Below are positions 8,725 through 14,899 of a stretch of 14,899 bases of DNA, piece after piece. Positions within the stretch are counted from its first letter, which is position 1. Every line of letters starts with the position of its first letter. The stretch is from JBBKWQ01 sp037969115 (GTDB taxonomy: Bacteria; Actinomycetota; Acidimicrobiia; Acidimicrobiales; Ilumatobacteraceae): the NCBI GenBank assembly GCA_037969115.1, contig JBBKWQ010000235.1:1-14899 (forward strand), read 5' to 3'. A program made the position numbers and the translations under genes. The notes under the pieces are model-generated. The model was not told the DNA's origin and made no database searches. It saw nothing but the letters and a program-made list of their open reading frames with translations.

Positions 8725-9156
8725 TCAACCACATCTGCGCCGATTACCAGCGGGGCGCTCGATGCCGCCATCGCTCGTGATGGCGATCTCGGGCCAACTG
8801 CCGGCCTCGACGAACGAAACGTCGTCGAGCAACACGATCGGGCATTGACGGTCGTAGAGCGCAGCGGCGACGACCGCACCGGCGGTCAGGTTGATGTCGG
8901 CCTTCTGCACGATCAGCCCTGCTGGACCCGTCTCGCGCCGAATCGACTCGGCCAGCACGCCAGGGGTGCCGGACGAACCCCGCGAGCCGGGAAGCACGAC
9001 GACGCGGCCCGCCAAAGACTCACCCACCTGCGGATGCGCCTGATCGATGATCAGCCCGGATTCAGGGTCGAAACCTCCCCAGAAGCTGAGTGGTGCGTCC
9101 AACCTGATCGACGCCGCGGCCACCGACCCACCGTGCAACACACGTCCGGTGATCAC
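8725..9156 (-). CDS. Aconitase X small (swivelling-domain) subunit
   Basis: The 143-residue small subunit of an aconitase-X (AcnX) enzyme, formerly the DUF126 family. It supplies the swivelling beta/alpha domain that closes over the active site of the large subunit. Visible signatures are the PLSFWGGFDPESGLIID segment (22-38), the loop VVLPGSRGSSGTPGVLAE (53-70), whose serines occupy the substrate carboxylate- or phosphate-binding place in this superfamily, and GLIVQKADINLTAGAVVAA near residue 90. Its ATG overlaps the stop of the large subunit by four bases (ATGA), a sign of coupled translation and equal stoichiometry. The two-chain form contrasts with the single fused AcnX proteins of some proteobacteria. 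Substrate is that of the complex and is not known here. Confidence 0.88.
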   Translation of the reverse strand: MITGRVLHGGSVAAASIRLDAPLSFWGGFDPESGLIIDQAHPQVGESLAGRVVVLPGSRGSSGTPGVLAESIRRETGPAGLIVQKADINLTAGAVVAAALYDRQCPIVLLDDVSFVEAGSWPEIAITSDGGIERPAGNRRRCG

Positions 9157-10412
9157 GACAGGCCGACTTCACCCGACACCGCGGCGTCGACACATGCCTG
9201 GAGCGAATCGAACGCGACATCGACACCGAGGATGCCGGGCGCGTAGTACGCCCACTTCGCGGAGTTTGTCATCACGAGTCCCTTGACTCCGCGAGGTCGA
9301 GGCGTGAAATACGTACACGTGTCGAGAACGATCTGCACACCGGCCGCACGCAACTCCTCGTCCCACGCGACCGACTCGAGCTCGGCCAGTACCGCCCGAC
9401 TCGTGGTCACGAGCATGTGCACACGGTCATCGACGACTCGGCCGCCGAGCGCCGCACGGAGGTCGGCGAACTCGGTCGCCGTGAAATGCGGCGCCCCCAG
9501 GCAGACCGCACGAAGCGGGCCCGTGCGCGATGTCGACAGCCGAGCTCGCGTGACGTCGAGCAACGCCGAGTCCACCACCGTGTGGCGAGTCGGATCCACT
9601 CCTCCCGTCGCGGCGTCGAGTGTCGGTGCTTCCGGCGTCACCCCGACGACGTGGAACATCTCCACCGCTCCCGATGTCGCGCCAGCAGCGGCGATCGCCT
9701 TCAACTCGTCCTCGGTCGCAGCGGCGACTCCGACGACCACGGGTACGGCTGGGCCCGCCTCGCGCCCGAGGATGATCCCGAGCAGATGGGGCATCGTCGG
9801 GTCGTTCATCTCGTTGGCCGACAGACCGGAGAGATCGAAGAGATGCGTACCGCGGCGAGCGGCGTCGGTGTGGAGCCCGGCGAGTGGCACGCGACCGGTC
9901 ACCGCCGCACAGACATCCATGAAGTCGCCGTACTTGTTCGTCCTGGCACCCAACACCGAGTTGAAGAACGACACGGCGTTGGACTCCGAGCCGACGATCT
10001 GCGCACCTTCCGCCGGACGGCCGCTCGGCTCGGCGTATGGTGCGCAGCTCCACATCGGCGAACAGCCGAGTTCGGTGTAGATCTCCATCAGCCGGCGCGC
10101 GCCGCGCACCTCGACGGGGTGTTCGTGTTCTGCACGAAGATCGGGCGATGAACAGTCGATGAGGCTGGCATTGGTGTGCGTCGGCACCGCGAACGACGCG
10201 CCGTTGGCGAGCATGAACTCGGCGAAGTCCACCGACACCTGGCCCGAGTAGAAGCTCGAACTGATGTGGGCGAACTCGATAGCGACGAACTCGGTGGCGT
10301 TCGAGACATGTGCTGCGGTCTGCATCAAATGCATGGCGAGCTGCATCGCCTTGCCGTCGGCGCCCGACAGCCAATGTTGTTCGAGCTCGTTCAGCTGCAA
10401 CGTCGACGGCAT
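9153..10412 (-). CDS. Aconitase X catalytic (large) subunit
   Basis: The 419-residue catalytic subunit of AcnX, formerly DUF521, a distant iron-sulfur relative of aconitase that dehydrates hydroxy acids. Diagnostic stretches are WSCAPY (121-126), ESNAVSFFNSVLGARTNKYG (143-162), DVCAAVTGRVPLAGLH (166-181), VCLGAPHFTATEF (303-315), DTCTYFTPRP (364-373) and TNSAKWAYYAPG (382-393). Cys123, Cys304 and Cys366 are the best candidates for cluster ligands. Characterised members are bacterial cis-3-hydroxy-L-proline dehydratase and archaeal phosphomevalonate dehydratase. The KYGDF-DVCAA wording looks closer to the bacterial kind, by eye only. The start at 10412 was chosen because MPSTLQLNELEQ is where the family begins; the frame stays open upstream only inside the SDR gene, and the SDR stop is 13 bases away. 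The ribosome site is weak (CGAAG next to the ATG), so coupling to the SDR gene is likely. Confidence 0.9.
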   Translation of the reverse strand: MPSTLQLNELEQHWLSGADGKAMQLAMHLMQTAAHVSNATEFVAIEFAHISSSFYSGQVSVDFAEFMLANGASFAVPTHTNASLIDCSSPDLRAEHEHPVEVRGARRLMEIYTELGCSPMWSCAPYAEPSGRPAEGAQIVGSESNAVSFFNSVLGARTNKYGDFMDVCAAVTGRVPLAGLHTDAARRGTHLFDLSGLSANEMNDPTMPHLLGIILGREAGPAVPVVVGVAAATEDELKAIAAAGATSGAVEMFHVVGVTPEAPTLDAATGGVDPTRHTVVDSALLDVTRARLSTSRTGPLRAVCLGAPHFTATEFADLRAALGGRVVDDRVHMLVTTSRAVLAELESVAWDEELRAAGVQIVLDTCTYFTPRPRGVKGLVMTNSAKWAYYAPGILGVDVAFDSLQACVDAAVSGEVGLS

Positions 10413-10425
10413 CTTCGGCAGTCGT

Positions 10426-11196
10426 TCACGATCGGGGGTACAACGTTTCGGTGTTGCCGTCGACGCCGATGACCTGGCCCGAGATGTGGCGGCCGTAGTC
10501 GCTGCACAGAAAGACGATGAGATCGGCGATTTCTTCGGGGTCGACATAACACTGCATCGACGTGCCGATCGCATACATCCGGCGCACAACCTCGGGTTCG
10601 AGTCCCTCGGCGGCGGCGTGTGCCCCGATGACCCGCTCCATGCGATCGCCGTTGACGTTGCCCGGGGAGATCCCGTTGACGCGGATGTTGTCGGGGCCGA
10701 GCTCCATCGCCAGCGTCTTGGTGAAGCCGGTGACCGCCCACTTCGCCGCGACGTACGGCGAACGCTTGGGATAACCCAACAAGCCGGCGCCCGAAATCAG
10801 GTTGATGATCGCCCCATGACCCTGGGCCTTGAAGACGGGGACGACGCGACGGGCACAGTAGAACTGTGCGTCGATGCAGACCGCCATGGTGTGACGCCAT
10901 TCGTCGTCGGTGATGTCTTCGACGAGTTTGGTCGGTCCGGCAACTCCGGCGTTGTTGATCAAGAAGTCCAGGCCATCCGGAAGAAACTGATCGAACAGGG
11001 CATCGAGCTCCGCTGAACTCGTGACATCGCACACCGACGCTGACACGCCGTCGGGCAGCGTGTCGAGCCCCGCAGGATCGACATCGCACGTGAACACCGT
11101 TGCGCCGAGCCGATGCATCGCGAGCACGGTCGCCCGGCCCATGCCAGCTCCGCCGGCCGTCACGAATGCCCGTCTTCCTTCGAGAGAGATCTGCAT
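10426..11196 (-). CDS. Short-chain dehydrogenase/reductase (SDR)
   Basis: NAD(P)-dependent oxidoreductase of the classical SDR family, 256 residues. It has the cofactor loop TAGGAGMG (13-20), Asp38/Asp40 at the end of the second strand (CDVD, favouring NAD over NADP), NNAG (81-84), Ser135, and the catalytic Tyr148 and Lys152 in YVAAK. The fourth member of the usual tetrad, the Asn in the VNL-x-G helix motif, appears replaced (VCIDAQ, Cys107). The PG motif after the active site reads ISPGNVNGDRM. It lies 13 bases before the aconitase-X large subunit, so it probably oxidises or reduces the hydroxy or keto acid handled by that enzyme. The exact substrate is unknown. The ATG at 11196 was preferred over the one six bases upstream because the GGAG is correctly spaced only for the former. 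Confidence 0.93.
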   Translation of the reverse strand: MQISLEGRRAFVTAGGAGMGRATVLAMHRLGATVFTCDVDPAGLDTLPDGVSASVCDVTSSAELDALFDQFLPDGLDFLINNAGVAGPTKLVEDITDDEWRHTMAVCIDAQFYCARRVVPVFKAQGHGAIINLISGAGLLGYPKRSPYVAAKWAVTGFTKTLAMELGPDNIRVNGISPGNVNGDRMERVIGAHAAAEGLEPEVVRRMYAIGTSMQCYVDPEEIADLIVFLCSDYGRHISGQVIGVDGNTETLYPRS

Positions 11197-11204
11197 GGTC
11201 ATGT

Positions 11205-11208
11205 CTCC
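11205..11208 (-). promoter_or_regulatory. SDR ribosome binding site
   Basis: GGAG on the minus strand, 8 bases from the ATG at 11196 but only 2 from the ATG at 11202. It decides the SDR start. Confidence 0.6.
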
Positions 11209-11256
11209 GATTCGAGTCGTAGCCGGATCAGCGATCGGGGTGGACGAACGCCGGTT

Positions 11257-11853
11257 TCACGGGCACGTCGCAGTCAGCTGTGCCGGAACCTCGATCGGTT
11301 GGCCCGTCTTGTCGTCCATCATCAGCACGTCGGCGGTGACCTGTTTCCCGTCGAGCGTGAGAAATTCAGCCGGTGCTCCGACCACTCCGGCCACGAAACC
11401 GTTGATCGACAATGAGACGGATGGGTCATCGAAGTTCTCGATGTCGTTCAAGCTCAAGCTGTGACTCGCACCCGAATCGTCGATCGAGGCATACAACTGC
11501 AGGCCTTCGCCGATGGCGGACAGGTTGAACACGGCTCCTGGTTGTCCGATCTGGTCTTCACCGAACGCGCAGAGCACCCCAGGGAACTCCCACGTCTGCC
11601 CGTTCGCCGTGAAAGTCGCTCCTCCACCGCCAACTGCGTCCTGCGCGGACTCGAGATCGTCGGCCAGGTCGTCGACCGATTCCTCGAACTCCTCAGCATC
11701 GTTGGCAGCATCGTTGGCTTCAGGCAGCGACTCGGCCACGGTTTCGACCGGGTCACTGTCTGACCCGCCCGACTCATCGCCTCCGCCACTGCCGCCGCAG
11801 GCACCCACCATCAGCAACCCGAGAGCGATTCCCCAGATTCTCCGTCCGTTCAT
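11257..11853 (-). CDS. Secreted lipoprotein of unknown function
   Basis: A 198-residue predicted lipoprotein. The N-terminus is MNGRRIWGIALGLLMVGAC, with two arginines, a hydrophobic core and the lipobox VGAC, so Cys19 would be lipidated and the protein anchored outside the membrane. Next comes a Gly/Ser/Asp/Glu-rich, strongly acidic linker (20-78), likely disordered or partly helical. A compact domain follows (79-198) with Cys95 and Cys197, which could form a disulfide. The domain, with alternating polar and hydrophobic short strands and a C-terminal TATCP, recalls the mycobacterial LpqH/19-kDa antigen layout, but this is only a resemblance and I do not recognise the family. GGGGGA (11860-11865) stands 6 bases before the ATG; this start is better than upstream options because the signal peptide begins here. 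It precedes the SDR-AcnX genes by 60 bases on the same strand. Confidence 0.85.
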   Translation of the reverse strand: MNGRRIWGIALGLLMVGACGGSGGGDESGGSDSDPVETVAESLPEANDAANDAEEFEESVDDLADDLESAQDAVGGGGATFTANGQTWEFPGVLCAFGEDQIGQPGAVFNLSAIGEGLQLYASIDDSGASHSLSLNDIENFDDPSVSLSINGFVAGVVGAPAEFLTLDGKQVTADVLMMDDKTGQPIEVPAQLTATCP

Positions 11854-11942
11854 GACCCATCCCCCAGAATTCTCAGCTCGATCGATGATACAACGCTCCG
11901 AGTTCTGCCCGCCCCGAAGCGCTGCCGACGCAAGGACCCAGA

Positions 11943-11962
11943 CCCGCATGTCGCCGTGCGGG
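11943..11962 (-). terminator. Probable terminator after alkC
   Basis: CCCGCA and TGCGGG form a six-base-pair, GC-rich stem with an 8-base loop, four bases beyond the alkC stop codon (which is doubled, TAGTAG). A short pyrimidine-rich stretch follows on the minus strand but no real T tract, a common form in high-GC actinobacteria. It would separate alkC from the lipoprotein and AcnX genes. Confidence 0.45.
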
Positions 11963-11965
11963 CTA

Positions 11966-13135
11966 CTACGCAGGTGAAACGGCCGATGCGGTGATGGTGA
12001 ACGCGCCCACCCGCTGGGACCTGCCGTTGATGATCACCTCGACGGCGTGCTCGCCTGGGTAGTGCTTTCGGGTCGTGTGCTGGGCCACCGAAACCGTCTT
12101 GCGAACGAGCGCGGACGCGCCCGCTTCGAGTTTCAACTCAGCGCCCTTGAACACCTTGGGGCTCGTCGTGCCGTTGGCCCTGACGAAGTGCAACCGCACA
12201 TCGACGAGCACGCCGCACGAGCGCTCGCTCGGGTTGTCGATGGCGACTTCTATCTCGACCTTGTCGCCGATCTCCACCGTCGCCGGTTCGATCGAGACCG
12301 TTCCGACCCGAGCGGGCGAGCCCGCGCCGTAGCCGAGTACGTCGAGCGCACCTGGATCGCCGGCCTTGACGAGTGTGCGCAACGCATGGCGAACGAGGCG
12401 ACGACGATTGTCATCGGCGTCGACCAACCAACGGGTCGCAACCTCGACGACCACGGCCGGATGATCCTTGGCGATGTCGTTGAGGTTGTTCGCGACCGAA
12501 CGGCGGACGTACTCGACCGGGTCGTCCTTGAGCAGCTCGAGCAGGGCGATCACCGGTGTCGGATCGTCCTGAAACGCCTTCAGTCGAAACGACCACGGCA
12601 GTCGGGGGCGTGTCCCTTCGGAGACGCATCGGCGGACATGCACGTTGTCGTCCCGCGCCCACATTTCGAGAATCGAAAGGGTCGCGTCGGTGTGGTCGCG
12701 CAGCGGAGTTCGAATGCTGAACTCGGAAGTTGCCCGTTTGGTGATCTCATAGTTCGCCCGCATGACCGCTTCGAAATGATCGCCGCCGTGCTCGGCGAGA
12801 AAGTAGCCGTGCGGCATGTAGACGAAGCCCGACATCGGATTGTCGTCGATCGACGGATCGCCGCTCGGCGGCGCATCGGCAGGATCACAGTTCTCGAGTT
12901 CGGGGCCGAGGGACTGCACGATGATGTCGATCGCCCGCTCCCGATCTTCGGGAAGAAAAGCCGCCATCGCGTCGGCGATCTGCCGGCAGCGGGGCGTCAG
13001 TTCGAGGTCCTCGAACCCGTCGAGCGCCGCAGCGGTGAACGCCTCGACGTCGAACTCGTCGTGCACCGCCGCAATCGTCGCAGCGGCGCGGTGAACCATC
13101 TCGGCTCCGAACATGTTCTTGAGCGGCTCGGCCAT
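11966..13135 (-). CDS. alkC: AlkC-type DNA alkylation-repair glycosylase
   Basis: A 389-residue HEAT-repeat DNA glycosylase of the AlkC/AlkD superfamily, which removes alkylated bases without flipping them in the usual way; characterised AlkC acts on 3-methylcytosine and 1-methyladenine. Residues 1-75 (MAEPLKNMFG onward) match the AlkC N-terminal cap. Residues 105-260 hold the HEAT-like helices with HVRRCVSEGTRPRLPW (166-181) and DDPVEYVRRSVANNLNDIAKDHP (204-226), the family hallmark. Residues 278-385 form a beta-rich Ig-like domain (SIEPATVEIGDKVEIEVAIDN, KHYPGEHAVEVIINGR), the feature that separates AlkC from AlkD. The start at 13135 was chosen because it begins the conserved cap; no ribosome site is seen, so the message may be leaderless. 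It is divergent from a photolyase gene, forming a DNA-repair pair. Confidence 0.85.
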   Translation of the reverse strand: MAEPLKNMFGAEMVHRAAATIAAVHDEFDVEAFTAAALDGFEDLELTPRCRQIADAMAAFLPEDRERAIDIIVQSLGPELENCDPADAPPSGDPSIDDNPMSGFVYMPHGYFLAEHGGDHFEAVMRANYEITKRATSEFSIRTPLRDHTDATLSILEMWARDDNVHVRRCVSEGTRPRLPWSFRLKAFQDDPTPVIALLELLKDDPVEYVRRSVANNLNDIAKDHPAVVVEVATRWLVDADDNRRRLVRHALRTLVKAGDPGALDVLGYGAGSPARVGTVSIEPATVEIGDKVEIEVAIDNPSERSCGVLVDVRLHFVRANGTTSPKVFKGAELKLEAGASALVRKTVSVAQHTTRKHYPGEHAVEVIINGRSQRVGAFTITASAVSPA

Positions 13136-13141
13136 GTGCGT

Positions 13142-13173
13142 GAGTCTGCCAGCGCGTCGCGTTCGAGTCTGCC
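13142..13173. repeat. Nine-base direct repeat between alkC and phrB
   Basis: GAGTCTGCC occurs at 13142-13150 and again at 13165-13173, a 23-base period (about two helical turns), immediately upstream of the alkC start in the shared divergent region. It may be an operator. No clear -10/-35 pair was found in this 124-base gap for either gene, and chance repetition in GC-rich DNA cannot be excluded. Confidence 0.3.
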
Positions 13174-13259
13174 CGCCGTGGTCACACACCATCAACGATC
13201 CGGGCGTTCATGAGGCGCAGAACAGGGCGAGGGAGCAGCGGACTCGGCAGAATGCGGTG

Positions 13260-14774
13260 ATGGCAGCTGTGCCGATCCCGACGGTGTGGGTACTCGGCGA
13301 TCAACTCGACCGTGAGGGCGGGGCACTCGGCCGGTACCTCCCTCTCGAGTGCCGCGTGCTGCTCGTCGAGAGCGCTTCCCTGATCGCGTCGAAGCGGTGG
13401 CATCGACAGCGTCTCCATCTCGTCCTGTCGGCGATGGGTCACTTCGCGGCCGAATTGCGCGCCGAGGGATTCGAGGTCGACCACCGCCGGGCGTCCACGC
13501 TGGAAGGAGGGCTTCAGGACCATGTCGAGGAGTTCGCCGTCGAGCGCGTCGTCTCGACGGAACCGATGAGCTGGGACGGCCGAATCCTGCTCGAACGGCT
13601 CCACGTCGAGTTGGTCCGCACCGAGCGGTTTCTCTGTCACTATGACGATTTCGCCGCGTGGGCCGACGGTCGAAAGCAGCTCAAGATGGAGGACTTCTAC
13701 CGTTGGCAGCGGACCCGACTCGGCGTTCTGATGGACGTCGGTCCCGACGGACCCGAACCGGTCGCCGGCCGGTGGAACTTCGACGGCGACAACCGCGAGT
13801 CGCCGCCGAGGGACGGGCGATCGTGGCCGTCGATCAGCCGCTTCGAGCTCGACGAGATCGACCTGGACGTCATCGAGCGCCTGCCGGCCAACACATATGG
13901 CGCCGATCCCGACGGCACGTGGCCCGTGACGCGGGCACAGGCGCTGGTCCGGCTCGATGAGTTCGTGACGACGGGTCTGGCGGCGTTCGGGCCGCATGAG
14001 GACGCGATGCTCACCGCCGAGTGGAAGCTGGCGCATTCAGTGCTGTCGACATCGATGAACATCGGTCTGCTCCATCCCGGCGAAGTCGTCGAAGCGGCCG
14101 AGGCCGCGTTCCGCGCTGGTGCGGCGCCGATCAACTCCGTCGAGGGTTTCGTCCGGCAGGTGATCGGCTGGCGCGAGTACGTGTGGGGTGCCTACTGGCT
14201 GTGGATGCCCGACTATCGCGATCACAACCACCTCGCCGCTCGACGCCCGGTGCCGCCGGCCTTCACCGGCAACACCGAGACCGAGATGGCGTGTGTCGGC
14301 AACGTGGTTCGCCGCGTGCACGACCACGGTTACGTCCATCACATCGAGCGACTGATGGTGCTCGGCAACCTGGCGCTCACGGCCGGCATCGAACCGGGGG
14401 CGATGACCAACTGGATGTGGGCTGCGTTCGTCGACGGCGCCGAGTGGGTCATGTTGCCCAACGTGATCGGTATGGCGTTGTTCGCCGATGGCGGGATGAT
14501 GGCGACCAAGCCCTACGCGTCCGGCGGTGCGTACATCAACAAGATGAGCGACTCATGCCGAACGTGCCGCTTCGACCCGAAACAACGAGTCGGGCCCGAG
14601 GCCTGCCCGTACACCACGCTGTATTGGGACTTCCTTGCGCGCAACGCCGAGTCACTCCGCGGAAACCATCGCATGGCCCGTCAGATCGCCGCGATGCGCA
14701 AGCTGACGAATCTTCCGGCCGTTCGGGAACGGGCAGCCGAAGTGCTTGCCCTCCTCGACGCCGGCGAATTGTGA
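13260..14774 (+). CDS. phrB: FeS-containing (6-4) photolyase, PhrB / FeS-BCP class
   Basis: A 504-residue member of the cryptochrome/photolyase superfamily, in the iron-sulfur bacterial branch that repairs (6-4) photoproducts with light, using FAD and a ribolumazine-type antenna. The N-terminal antenna domain starts at TVWVLGDQLD (8-17). The FAD domain carries VLSTSMNIGLLHPGEVV (261-277) and VRQVIGWREYVWGAYW (298-313). The [4Fe-4S] ligands are Cys345, Cys433, Cys436 and Cys449, with the same spacing as Cys350/438/441/454 of Agrobacterium PhrB, and His360-His361 match its paired active-site histidines. All key residues are present, so it should be active. The start is ATG at 13260 (or the adjoining GTG at 13257); the family N-terminus begins just there and no good ribosome site is seen. 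It diverges from alkC. Confidence 0.93.
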   Translation: MAAVPIPTVWVLGDQLDREGGALGRYLPLECRVLLVESASLIASKRWHRQRLHLVLSAMGHFAAELRAEGFEVDHRRASTLEGGLQDHVEEFAVERVVSTEPMSWDGRILLERLHVELVRTERFLCHYDDFAAWADGRKQLKMEDFYRWQRTRLGVLMDVGPDGPEPVAGRWNFDGDNRESPPRDGRSWPSISRFELDEIDLDVIERLPANTYGADPDGTWPVTRAQALVRLDEFVTTGLAAFGPHEDAMLTAEWKLAHSVLSTSMNIGLLHPGEVVEAAEAAFRAGAAPINSVEGFVRQVIGWREYVWGAYWLWMPDYRDHNHLAARRPVPPAFTGNTETEMACVGNVVRRVHDHGYVHHIERLMVLGNLALTAGIEPGAMTNWMWAAFVDGAEWVMLPNVIGMALFADGGMMATKPYASGGAYINKMSDSCRTCRFDPKQRVGPEACPYTTLYWDFLARNAESLRGNHRMARQIAAMRKLTNLPAVRERAAEVLALLDAGEL

Positions 14775-14794
14775 GATCCACGCAGCACCGGCAA

Positions 14795-14816
14795 TCGGTT
14801 GACAAGCTCGGTTGAC
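14795..14816. repeat. TCGGTTGAC direct repeat, 13-base period
   Basis: Two copies of TCGGTTGAC (14795-14803 and 14808-14816) lie just after the phrB stop. Each contains a TTGAC core like a -35 element, but no matching -10 lies 16-18 bases on. A short ACCG/CGGT stem around 14787-14799 is too weak to be called a terminator. Confidence 0.3.
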
Positions 14817-14827
14817 GCCTCGGCTGT

Positions 14828-14899
14828 CTAGGACTGTTCGACCGCGCCGGCGTCGAAACCGGCGCCCTGCGGCCGGACAACGCCTCGCTGGTCGGTGAC
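14828..14899 (-). CDS. Possible C-terminal end of a convergent gene, cut by the window edge
   Basis: Reading the minus strand from the window end gives 23 open codons and then TAG (14828-14830); the peptide ends in GFDAGAVEQS. About 19 of 23 codons end in G or C, as in the neighbours. The plus strand is also open here in one frame but has no ATG, GTG or TTG after its last stop, which favours the minus reading. A gene ending here would converge with phrB, 53 bases apart. No family can be recognised from so few residues. Confidence 0.3.
   Translation of the reverse strand, partial: VTDQRGVVRPQGAGFDAGAVEQS

Noticed and set aside
10413..10589. Upstream extension of the aconitase-X large subunit to 10589
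   Set aside because: The extra residues are Arg/Ser/Ala-rich, lie wholly inside the SDR coding sequence, and precede the place where the family sequence begins.
12047..13213. 388-codon plus-strand open frame opposite alkC
   Set aside because: The minus-strand frame has recognisable HEAT and Ig-like domains; the plus frame has none and is explained by codon bias.
13113..13259. Upstream extension of the photolyase to 13113
   Set aside because: It would overlap the alkC start and adds residues unlike the family; the antenna domain begins right at the ATG at 13260.
13182..14036. 284-codon minus-strand open frame opposite phrB
   Set aside because: PhrB with all four cluster cysteines is unmistakable on the plus strand; the opposite frame has no recognisable content.

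Overview
The window is high-GC, densely coded bacterial chromosome from an actinobacterium. Three things point there: a furA-katG pair of the mycobacterial/streptomycete type, a fused CysN-CysC, and frequent GTG/TTG starts with short gaps. The overall flavour (AlkC, an FeS-type photolyase, a PAPS-sulfotransferase cluster) would suit a free-living, light-exposed, possibly marine lineage such as the Acidimicrobiia. That placement is inference, not something I could search. No tRNA, rRNA, CRISPR, insertion sequence or phage gene was seen, and no gap between genes exceeds about 170 bases.

Left part (1-2923, all minus strand): the start of a tiny membrane protein cut by the window edge, then katG (catalase-peroxidase) preceded by furA, its probable redox/metal-sensing repressor. 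Together furA and katG form an oxidative-stress operon.

Middle (3094-8716, all plus strand): five genes in close series. They are an aspartate/glutamate-racemase-superfamily protein resembling arylmalonate decarboxylase/maleate isomerase, a PAPS-type sulfotransferase, a 3'(2'),5'-bisphosphate nucleotidase (CysQ/Hal2 type), CysD, and a CysN-CysC fusion. CysD plus CysNC make APS and then PAPS, the sulfotransferase would use PAPS, and the nucleotidase would destroy the PAP by-product. No sulfate, PAPS or sulfite reductase is present, so the block looks like a make-use-recycle module for sulfating some molecule rather than for cysteine synthesis. The racemase-like protein has glycine where the family's catalytic cysteines are expected. 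Its candidate promoter overlaps the divergent furA promoter.

Right part (8725-13135, minus strand): an operon-like run of SDR dehydrogenase, aconitase-X large subunit and aconitase-X small subunit, preceded by a small lipoprotein and, behind a probable terminator, by an AlkC-type DNA glycosylase. The aconitase-X/SDR set probably catabolises or converts a hydroxy acid (cis-3-hydroxyproline is the known bacterial substrate), but the substrate cannot be fixed from sequence.

Far right (13260-14774, plus strand): an FeS-containing (6-4) photolyase of the PhrB class, divergent from alkC, making a small DNA-repair island. After it there may be the last codons of a convergent minus-strand gene running off the window.
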